Source of the DNA: Lachnospiraceae bacterium
GTDB taxonomy: Bacteria; Bacillota; Clostridia; Lachnospirales; Lachnospiraceae
Assembly (NCBI GenBank): GCA_910574965.1
Contig: CAJTDB010000001.1
Span: forward strand, 315,092-379,091
DNA: 64,000 nt
Direction: 5' to 3'
Made by a program: the position numbers and the translations under genes. Of the stretch, positions 1-6,142 are shown piece after piece. The notes below the pieces were generated by a model, which made no database searches, was not told the DNA's origin, and saw only the letters and a program-made list of their open reading frames with translations. Position 1 is the stretch's first letter. Every line of letters starts with the position of its first letter.

Positions 1-735
1 TGCGCCGAACTCCTCCCCATACACCGGACAGATCATATACCGCCCCATATCGAACATCAGTTCTTCCGTGCCGGCGCCATGAAGTGCAGAGCCAAAATAA
101 CAGGGAAATACCATACGCCCCTGAATCAGACGGCCAATTTCCTCCTCTTCCAGCATCCCCCGTTCCAGATAACGCTCCAGAGCCTCCTCCTCGCAGACTG
201 CCACATTTTCCAGAAATTCCCCGGATGCCTGGTCCGCACTAAAATCCACGCACCGATCGTCCAGCCTGTCCTTCAGCTCCTTCAAAAGCTGTTCCCGGTC
301 TGTTCCCTCCTGGTCCATCTTATTAACAAATACAAATACCGGTATCCCATACCGTTTTAGAAGTTTCCAGAGCGTCTCCGTGTGCCCCTGCACACCGTCC
401 GCACCGCTGACAATCAGCACTGCATAATCTAGCACCTGCAACGTCCGCTCCATCTCCGCAGAGAAATCCACATGCCCCGGCGTATCCAGAAGTGTAAAAC
501 GCTTCCCGCCCAGTTCGAATACTGCCTGTTTTGAAAAGATCGTAATTCCGCGGGCCCGTTCCAGCGCGTGGTCGTCCAGAAGGGTATCGCCTTTGTCTAC
601 CCTTCCCATCTTCCGGATGGCACCGCTGGCAAATAATATGCGCTCGGATAAAGTTGTCTTTCCTGCATCTACATGGGCAAGTATGCCGATACAGATCTGT
701 TTTGATGCGTTCTCTTCCCCTGCCTGTTCGCCCAT
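1..735 (-). CDS. Tet(M)-like / EF-G-like translational GTPase, N-terminal part (runs off left edge)
   Basis: Only residues 1-245 lie in the window. They form the GTP-binding domain of an EF-G-superfamily GTPase: P-loop AHVDAGKT (residues 20-27), RGIT of switch I (62-65), DTPGHVDF (84-91) and NKMD (138-141). The spacing and sequence around these motifs resemble the Tet(M)/Tet(O)/Tet(W) ribosomal protection group more than EF-G itself. Proteins of that group bind the ribosome and release tetracycline by GTP hydrolysis. Many Lachnospiraceae also carry chromosomal relatives not shown to give resistance, so resistance here is only a possibility. The start at 735 has a clear AGGAGGAAT ribosome binding site. 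It lies 77 bp downstream of the kinase gene on the same strand and may share its transcript. The N-terminus carries about 12 extra residues before the first beta strand. Confidence 0.85.
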   Translation of the reverse strand, partial: MGEQAGEENASKQICIGILAHVDAGKTTLSERILFASGAIRKMGRVDKGDTLLDDHALERARGITIFSKQAVFELGGKRFTLLDTPGHVDFSAEMERTLQVLDYAVLIVSGADGVQGHTETLWKLLKRYGIPVFVFVNKMDQEGTDREQLLKELKDRLDDRCVDFSADQASGEFLENVAVCEEEALERYLERGMLEEEEIGRLIQGRMVFPCYFGSALHGAGTEELMFDMGRYMICPVYGEEFGA

Positions 736-812
736 AAAGATTCCTCCTGTGAAATACTTTCTTCAGTATAACACAAGAGGAAGCTGTCGTCGATATGAAG
801 CCAAAAGCATTT

Positions 813-2501
813 TTAGGTCAGCAGGTACACATTTTCATGATTGATAATATAAAATCCCTTCCCTTTGCGCAGCAGCTGGCTGTCCGTATCTACAATCTCG
901 CATAAAAAATCTTTCCATGCGTCCTTTTGGTATGCATACCCCCGGATCTTCCCGTCCATAGAGAAGAAAATCGTACCGTTATAGATGCAAAGGTGTTCCG
1001 GCGAACATGGATACCGAATCTGATCTGCATCATACAAAAGGGATGCGCCGGACAGGATGAGCGTCCGCAGTTTCCCCGAATTTCCCTCCAGAACAACCAG
1101 CCACAAGTCTTTTACCGGATCATGGTGCATCCCGTAATTTAGGATTCTGTCCTTGTGAAGAACCTCACAGCAAATGCCGTCAATGCAGAAAATCAGCTTT
1201 CCATCATATGCGCTCAGCACACAGTAATGTTCCTCATGCACTTCAAAATACGCCGTATTTCCGCAGGAACATATGTTCTTTACATGATTTCCCTGAGGAT
1301 AGACGCTCACTTCACAGAGTCGGTTCTGCCGGTTCAAATAATAGATTCGGTTCTCCTCCACCTGTACGGCGCTCTGAAACCTTTTCTCAAATACATAGGT
1401 CTCCTTTTTGTGCACCTGAAACTGCCCGCTGTCTTCCGTAACCAGTGTCCCATCCCCGGTAAAGAAATACCGCCGCCCCGGTGCATAGGGCACCTTTTGA
1501 CCAGTTCGTACATCGGTTACCTGATCCGCCTTGTCGATATAAGTTGTTTCATTTAATACGGCAGTGATCTCTTCCCGGTTCCAAAGCGGCGTCAGCATCC
1601 GTCCGTCCATGACACCCTGAGAAAGCGGCCGGACAATTCTCCCTGCACCGGCATCACACAAGGGGCAGGCTTTGTAGTTTCCGTCATAGTATTCCTTGTG
1701 TATCGTGCAGTATTTCAGATTCGAGAACAGATCCAAAAGCTCTGTCCCAAGCTGCCGCTCCCCCTGTTCAAATACACGTTTAAAGGCTTCTAAAAGCTTA
1801 GGAGAGAGACAGCGAAAAGAGCGTATGGACCTTGGAAGCTTAACCTGCGGGCGATCGATGACGGAGATGCCTCTTTGCATCCGCTCCCGAAGATTTAAGT
1901 CCGGGTCCATAGTCCCGCCGAAGGGATGGAGCCGTGTAAGCGCTTTAAAAGCAAGGACGCAAAATGCATACAGATCCGTTCGCTCATCAAATGCATTTCC
2001 CGTAAGCGCAGGATCCTGAAACAAATCCATCGCCACTTCACACCGTTCCTCTCCCACAGACCAGCTGTCACAGTCAATAAAATAAACATTATACTGGCTG
2101 TCAAAAAGCAGGTTTCGGTCATTCAGATCGCCCACATAAATTTTCCGGCAGTGCAGCCGTGTCAGTACTTCCTGGATTTTCAGGAGCATCTGCAGGATTT
2201 CCCTGATCGTTATACGATTCGCGCTGACAAACTTTTTATTGGACAGCATTCGAAATTCCGCTCCTACAACCTTTTTCATCAGAAACCCCATAAAATTTCC
2301 ATTCCGGTCCGTCACTTCCTCCATGGGCGCTACCGCCTCTTCCGGAAGCTTTTGGCTAAGAAGCAGTTGTATTTTCCTGCGCTTTGCCTCGACAGGCACC
2401 CAGGGCTTATAACATTTCAGCACCCGGTCATGATATTCGTATAAAATTCCCTCTCCGCCTTCTGCCAGTACCGGAAGCTTTGTCACGTTCCCAAGTTTCA
2501 A
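813..2501 (-). CDS. Protein kinase-like protein with zinc ribbon (kinase member of a TerY-P-type triad)
   Basis: A 562-residue protein. Residues 1-260 form a eukaryotic-type kinase fold: glycine-rich loop around EGGEG (14-18), VLK with likely ATP lysine K29, catalytic loop GDLNDRN (124-130) and metal-binding DCD (143-145). The residues needed for catalysis are therefore present. A short zinc ribbon follows at about 265-285 (CTIHKEYY...CPLC). The remaining ~280 residues look beta-rich and I do not recognise them. The start is TTG at 2501, preceded by GGGAGGGG at a suitable distance. The upstream neighbours are a PP2C phosphatase (17 bp away) and a VWA protein. Kinase with zinc ribbon, PP2C and VWA together match the TerY-P triad described for Ter-type stress systems, where the kinase and phosphatase are thought to act on a shared target. 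The target here is unknown. Confidence 0.85.
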   Translation of the reverse strand: MKLGNVTKLPVLAEGGEGILYEYHDRVLKCYKPWVPVEAKRRKIQLLLSQKLPEEAVAPMEEVTDRNGNFMGFLMKKVVGAEFRMLSNKKFVSANRITIREILQMLLKIQEVLTRLHCRKIYVGDLNDRNLLFDSQYNVYFIDCDSWSVGEERCEVAMDLFQDPALTGNAFDERTDLYAFCVLAFKALTRLHPFGGTMDPDLNLRERMQRGISVIDRPQVKLPRSIRSFRCLSPKLLEAFKRVFEQGERQLGTELLDLFSNLKYCTIHKEYYDGNYKACPLCDAGAGRIVRPLSQGVMDGRMLTPLWNREEITAVLNETTYIDKADQVTDVRTGQKVPYAPGRRYFFTGDGTLVTEDSGQFQVHKKETYVFEKRFQSAVQVEENRIYYLNRQNRLCEVSVYPQGNHVKNICSCGNTAYFEVHEEHYCVLSAYDGKLIFCIDGICCEVLHKDRILNYGMHHDPVKDLWLVVLEGNSGKLRTLILSGASLLYDADQIRYPCSPEHLCIYNGTIFFSMDGKIRGYAYQKDAWKDFLCEIVDTDSQLLRKGKGFYIINHENVYLLT

Positions 2502-2518
2502 AATGACCCCTCCCTTTC

Positions 2519-3148
2519 TTACCAGGCAATGGTTAGATCGTCCTTTAGAAAATCCTGATATTTGTTCACAAACCGCTTTACCTGCACCTCCCGGCCGGAT
2601 TGGAGCGCCTGTATAAATGCTTCGCTCAGTCCGGCCGTGCCCGCCACATAGCGCAGTCCGTCCGTGGCAACTCCGACTCTTTGATACTGTTCTTTGGGAA
2701 AAATGCGCTCCTTCATCGGGACACCGTCCCTGTAGCGGTTCATTTTTCGCCGGTCCACATAATTATAAGCATAATACTGCGGATATTCCCCGTCACTAAG
2801 TTCCAGAAATGTTATCTGTCCTTTCAGATCTTCCAAAATCACATATCCATCTCCGCAGCAGGTAAGCCGGAAGTCGTCCTCCCGCTCCTCCACACTGAGG
2901 ATTGTAAAGCAGAGATAATCCTTCACGTCCTTTGCCTGCTGCCCAAAAAGTTCCGTCAGCCGCTCAAATGCCTTCTCAAGCCCGTATCCCCGTTTCGTCA
3001 GATGCACAAATGCCTTTGCCCCCACCTCTGAATGAGCCCCCTGTGAGCATCCGTCGCAGACCATTTTTCTGTTTCCTTTCACCATTCCGAAGTCCTGGCA
3101 GTTCTGCCCATACTCCAGATGATGCTTACCCATTTTGCAGACAAACAT
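2519..3148 (-). CDS. PP2C-family protein phosphatase (TerY-P triad)
   Basis: A compact 209-residue PP2C-like serine/threonine phosphatase. The diagnostic parts are NCQDF near the N-terminus (the usual N-x-D metal site), VCDGCSQGAHSEVGAKAF (equivalent of V-x-D-G-x-G-G-H...GE), CCGDGYV in the middle and KDDLTIAW at the end (the final D-D-x-T metal motif). I place the start at 3148: it has GGAGGGGAGA in front, and the protein then begins just before the phosphatase fold. Longer starts would run back into the VWA gene. It lies 34 bp after the VWA gene and 17 bp before the kinase gene, so the three are very likely one operon. By family knowledge it would oppose the adjacent kinase. Confidence 0.82.
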   Translation of the reverse strand: MFVCKMGKHHLEYGQNCQDFGMVKGNRKMVCDGCSQGAHSEVGAKAFVHLTKRGYGLEKAFERLTELFGQQAKDVKDYLCFTILSVEEREDDFRLTCCGDGYVILEDLKGQITFLELSDGEYPQYYAYNYVDRRKMNRYRDGVPMKERIFPKEQYQRVGVATDGLRYVAGTAGLSEAFIQALQSGREVQVKRFVNKYQDFLKDDLTIAW

Positions 3149-3182
3149 GTGTTCTCTCCCCTCCCTCTCTGCCTTGCTGCTA

Positions 3183-3860
3183 TTAAATCTGAAAGAAATC
3201 GTCCTCATCTGCCAGAACGCTCTTAGAACTCTCGATGACCGACCGGGAAAGACAGTCAAATGCCCTGCGAAGCTCCGATGCTGAGCTGCTCACATCCAGA
3301 ATATTCCGAAAGCCCAGATCCTGAGCCGTCTTCGCTGCCGCTCCTCCGAAACTGATAAACGCCGTCGTAATCTCTTCGTCATTAAGAAACTGTACTGCCT
3401 GTCTTGCGTCTGAGAACGTATGTTTGGAACCGTTGTCTTTGCCGTCGCTGAAGATGGCAAAGACCGCTTTCACCCGCATTCCTTCTTTTTTCAAAAAGCC
3501 CCGGTAATCCCGAAGGCGCCTGGTGCCTTCCGCAACGGCATCATAGAGAGCCGTACATCCGCCTGCTGTAAAACCGGTGTGAAATTCTTCCAGCCGCTTA
3601 TAGCCTCCCACCTGAAGCCCGGAGTCAAAATTTGCCCTTGCTGCCAGGATCTCTTCCGCTTCCCCGGAGTTCAGGAGCGCATTTTTGAACTCCTGAAGTG
3701 CCTGTTTCATATCCCGGTCATACGCCGCCATGGAGCCGGACTGATCGATGCCGAGGAAAATGAGATTGATGTTTTCGCTGTCGATCTCGTCGATGGATGT
3801 GTTTTCCAGTTCAATTTCTTCCAGACCGTCGATGGTCATATTATTTTCATATGGATTCAT
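3183..3860 (-). CDS. VWA-domain protein, TerY-like
   Basis: A 225-residue von Willebrand factor A domain protein. The metal-ion-dependent adhesion site is intact: DQSGS at residues 39-43, a threonine in the GCTALYD segment and SDGKDN further on. The N-terminal 30 residues are acidic and probably disordered. No signal peptide or membrane segment is seen, so it should be cytosolic. TerY-type VWA proteins are found with PP2C and kinase genes in the TerY-P triad and are thought to scaffold the phosphorylation partners. The start at 3860 has AGGAG nine bases upstream, supplied by the repeated leader element at 3872-3954. It is the first gene of the triad; the nicotinamidase-like gene lies upstream on the same strand. 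Confidence 0.85.
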   Translation of the reverse strand: MNPYENNMTIDGLEEIELENTSIDEIDSENINLIFLGIDQSGSMAAYDRDMKQALQEFKNALLNSGEAEEILAARANFDSGLQVGGYKRLEEFHTGFTAGGCTALYDAVAEGTRRLRDYRGFLKKEGMRVKAVFAIFSDGKDNGSKHTFSDARQAVQFLNDEEITTAFISFGGAAAKTAQDLGFRNILDVSSSASELRRAFDCLSRSVIESSKSVLADEDDFFQI

Positions 3861-3871
3861 TTTTTTATGCT

Positions 3872-3954
3872 CCTATTAGAATTCTGCATCGGTCTTCAGG
3901 CCCCATGAAAGCCGGAAGCATTTTGGACCGATGCGGTTATACAGTTTCGCATCC
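3872..3954 (-). repeat. GRAACT leader element upstream of the VWA gene
   Basis: One of nine related elements in the window. On the minus strand a 9-bp stem (GCATCGGTC/GACCGATGC, plus coordinates 3886-3894 with 3926-3934) is followed by AGAATTCTAATAGGAG, which carries the Shine-Dalgarno of the VWA gene. Just 5' of the stem is a second, partial tail (GATGCGAAACTGTATAA), as if two units had been in tandem. The stem loop contains GGAAGCATTT, a motif shared with the copies before the decarboxylase (9977-10283) and pyrF (43432-43541). Confidence 0.7.
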
Positions 3955-3971
3955 TATGGAGAAAATGCTTT

Positions 3972-4880
3972 CTATAAGATCCGGTCGGTGCTGCGGACTA
4001 AGCTGACATGATAATTTTTTCGAAATTCTTCAAAGGTCCGGGCTGTAGCTTCCTCATATCCGGGAATGGGCGACATGCAGTCTTCCAGGATATAGACTTT
4101 CTTCGTGACTTCCGGTCTGGCCGCATAGTGTTCCAGAATCTGGCGAATGCTTTCCAGCACGCAGTGAGATTTGGCCTCTCCTGCAATGATGACTTTGTCA
4201 AATCGTTCCAGTTTGTTCAGAAAGTCCATATTGATATACCCTTTTGTGTCGTATTCCGGCCGGATGATGCCGTACATCTCGCTCATAGGGTCCTGTCCTT
4301 TTACCAGCCTCTGCACAACCGCCCTCTTTGCCACCGAATGAAAATAGATCATATTGGCAAACTGATTTTCAAGAGCAGCCCCCGCAGTTCCCTGCAGACA
4401 GTGATAAGGCCAGATGCAGAGGGCTTTTTTCGCATCCTGTTCCAGATGCTTTACGTATTCCCGGCTGGCCTGCGGATTGATGACCGCCTGATAGGCTCCT
4501 GCATCCAGGTCTGCCAGGGTGATAACCGTACAAGGTGCCGGATGCTGACCATTTTCATCAATCCACCAGCACGGATGGAAAATCTGGTGGGGCGTATGGG
4601 TGTCTATGGATACAGCGATGTTGGAGATCTGATTCATATTTTCATATATAAACCGTGTCATCCGCTCTACATCTTTTTTGGCCCCTGGTACACCCAGTGC
4701 ACCCTCATCCATAAAATCTTGCTGTACATCGATACCGAGAAATAATACCCGCTCCCGGTTCTGAGCAGAGGGCGTTAGTCTCTCCTCGTTGGCCCTTTTC
4801 AGAATCTCGTTTGTGGATACCGGGTTTTCTGCGCTTCCGATGTAGTTCTGGTTTACAATGTCTGTGTACGTTGTTTTCAT
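3972..4880 (-). CDS. Nicotinamidase-like cysteine hydrolase (isochorismatase superfamily)
   Basis: A 302-residue cysteine hydrolase. GIDVQQDFMD (residues 49-58) holds the catalytic aspartate, and AGEAKSHCV near residue 230 holds the nucleophilic cysteine. SIDTHTPHQIFHPCWW matches the metal-binding D-x-H...H region of nicotinamidases. The likely reaction is nicotinamide to nicotinate and ammonia in NAD salvage. The protein is about 100 residues longer than PncA of E. coli, with an N-terminal extension of ~45 residues, so another amide substrate is possible. The start at 4880 has AGGAG at a normal distance. Paired operator-like repeats lie upstream at 4924-4981, and the TerY-P triad lies downstream on the same strand. 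Whether NAD metabolism and the triad are functionally linked is inference. Confidence 0.8.
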   Translation of the reverse strand: MKTTYTDIVNQNYIGSAENPVSTNEILKRANEERLTPSAQNRERVLFLGIDVQQDFMDEGALGVPGAKKDVERMTRFIYENMNQISNIAVSIDTHTPHQIFHPCWWIDENGQHPAPCTVITLADLDAGAYQAVINPQASREYVKHLEQDAKKALCIWPYHCLQGTAGAALENQFANMIYFHSVAKRAVVQRLVKGQDPMSEMYGIIRPEYDTKGYINMDFLNKLERFDKVIIAGEAKSHCVLESIRQILEHYAARPEVTKKVYILEDCMSPIPGYEEATARTFEEFRKNYHVSLVRSTDRIL

Positions 4881-4888
4881 GGTGTTTT

Positions 4889-4909
4889 CTCCTATTAAAG
4901 TTCCGTATC
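4889..4909 (-). repeat. GRAACT leader tail upstream of the nicotinamidase-like gene
   Basis: Minus strand GATACGGAACTTTAATAGGAG ends with the ribosome binding site of the nicotinamidase-like gene. It matches the 3' tail of the other leader elements (consensus GATGCGGAACTNTAATAGGAG). A convincing hairpin is missing; only a 5-bp GATAC/GTATC partner lies at 4960-4964. This copy is probably truncated. Confidence 0.55.
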
Positions 4910-4923
4910 TCCCGCGTTCCTCT

Positions 4924-4981
4924 TATTATCATTTCGATAATATCTTTCATATCTGTTATGATACTATCATTTTAATAATAT
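4924..4981. promoter_or_regulatory. Paired operator-like repeats upstream of the nicotinamidase-like gene
   Basis: A 16-base motif, ATCATTTYRATAATAT, occurs twice in direct orientation at 4928-4943 and 4966-4981 (38-bp spacing, 14 of 16 bases identical). The first copy lies in a perfect 7-bp inverted repeat, TATTATC-ATTTC-GATAATA (4924-4942). The second lies in a near-perfect one, TATCATT-TT-AATAATA (4965-4980). Two helical-phase-spaced sites upstream of one gene are typical of a dimeric repressor. No regulator gene is adjacent, so the protein is unknown. This forms part of the 304-bp gap 4881-5184, which also holds the leader tail and the dus terminator. Confidence 0.55.
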
Positions 4982-5103
4982 GTCAAGGCGTTTTTCTAAA
5001 AAAACAAAAAAACCTGTTTACAGCAATTTTCTGGTCTGTTCTCTGCGACGTCTCCAATGGGACACTTTACCGGGCAGAAGGAAATCCGGCACAAATCCCT
5101 TAC

Positions 5104-5148
5104 AAAAAAGACGAACGCTTTTTGTCCCACGTCAAAAAAGCATTCGTC
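5104..5148 (-). terminator. Intrinsic terminator after dus
   Basis: On the minus strand GACGAATGC...GCGTTCGTC pairs with a T/A-rich extension and is followed by six T residues. It lies 36 bp past the dus stop and ends the recQ-dus transcript. Confidence 0.8.
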
Positions 5149-5184
5149 AAATAACGGCGGCAATGGAACTCTCTGCTTTTCCTG

Positions 5185-6120
5185 TCAGGCAGATCCATCC
5201 GACGACAGAAGTTCCTCCACCACCTGCATATACTCCGAAAGGCGCTGCACCTTTCGGAGTTTTTTCGCATCTTTCTCCCTGCCTGGAAACTGGTGGATCT
5301 GATACGCCCACAGCTCTTTCATTTTAAAGAGCACATTGGTATCCCCCAGATCCTGCTCCACATATGCTGCCAGCAGACATTCGTGAAACTCCCGGAACTT
5401 TTCCCGGCTGTTGTCTTCACAGAGCAGCCCCGGATCCATCAGAAGCCCCCGCCCGATCATCAGACAGTCTTCCTTTGGGAACTGTTCGAAAAAGGCTTTG
5501 ATATGCTGTCTGGTAAACAGGTCTCCGTTGTAGCACAGGGGATTTTGACTTTTTGCTCTGGCTTCCTGGTAGACCTGCCGCCTTGGCTCCCCTTTGTAAT
5601 GATCCGTCTGCAGTCTTGGATGAACGATCAGCTCTTCCAGAGGATATTTGTTATAGATTTCCAGAAGTCTTTCAAATTCTTCCGGGCGGTCTTTGCCAAT
5701 ACGGGTCTTGATTGATATTTTCAGATCCGTTCCTGCAAAGATTTCCTCCAGAAAATGGTCCAGCTCTCCGGGCTTTTCCAGAAAGCCGGAACCCTTTCCT
5801 TTCGCAGCCACGGTCCTGGAAGGACAGCCAAGATTCAGATTGATTTCCTCATACCCAAAACTTTTCAGCGCACGCGCAAGGCGCAGAAAACCATCCGCCC
5901 GATTGGTCAGGATCTGAGGCACCGCATAGATGCCTTCATTGTGTTCCGGCAAAATCTCCTTTAATTCCCTTGTTTTAAAATCCCGCTTCTCATGAGGCTC
6001 CAGAAAAGGAATAAAGTATTTAGACAGAGGACCATACACCTTTGCATGGGCCAGGCGATAGTTCCAGGTTGTAATTCCCTCCATGGGGGCAAAATAATAC
6101 GTTTTTTTATGTTCCATCAT
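5185..6120 (-). CDS. tRNA-dihydrouridine synthase family flavoprotein
   Basis: A 311-residue Dus-family enzyme that would reduce uridine to dihydrouridine in the tRNA D-loop with FMN and NADPH. Visible family marks are YYFAPMEGITTWNYR near residue 10 (the usual APM-G-T start of the barrel), NLGCPSRTVAAKGKGSGFL around 98-116 (with the catalytic cysteine of GCP), KIKTR-type segment ISIKTRIG (~137-144), HPRLQTDHYKG and IGRGLLMDP (phosphate binding). The arrangement is closest to the DusC-like branch. The start may be 6120 or the adjacent ATG at 6117; the second fits the AGG better. It lies 22 bp after recQ and is probably cotranscribed with it. Confidence 0.88.
   Translation of the reverse strand: MMEHKKTYYFAPMEGITTWNYRLAHAKVYGPLSKYFIPFLEPHEKRDFKTRELKEILPEHNEGIYAVPQILTNRADGFLRLARALKSFGYEEINLNLGCPSRTVAAKGKGSGFLEKPGELDHFLEEIFAGTDLKISIKTRIGKDRPEEFERLLEIYNKYPLEELIVHPRLQTDHYKGEPRRQVYQEARAKSQNPLCYNGDLFTRQHIKAFFEQFPKEDCLMIGRGLLMDPGLLCEDNSREKFREFHECLLAAYVEQDLGDTNVLFKMKELWAYQIHQFPGREKDAKKLRKVQRLSEYMQVVEELLSSDGSA
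5232..5265 (+). terminator. Terminator-like hairpin antisense to the 3' end of dus
   Basis: A perfect 11-bp stem, ACTCCGAAAGG/CCTTTCGGAGT with a 7-base loop (5232-5260), is followed on the plus strand by TTTTT (5261-5265). It has the form of an intrinsic terminator but lies inside the dus coding sequence on the opposite strand, and no plus-strand gene precedes it. It may be coincidence of coding, or may stop antisense transcription coming from the operator region at about 4.9 kb. Confidence 0.45.
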
Positions 6121-6142
6121 TTACCTGCTGTTTTTAAAATAA

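Noticed and set aside
1-735. Calling a tetracycline resistance gene
   Set aside because: Only the GTPase domain is in view. The residues of domain IV that act on the drug lie outside the window.
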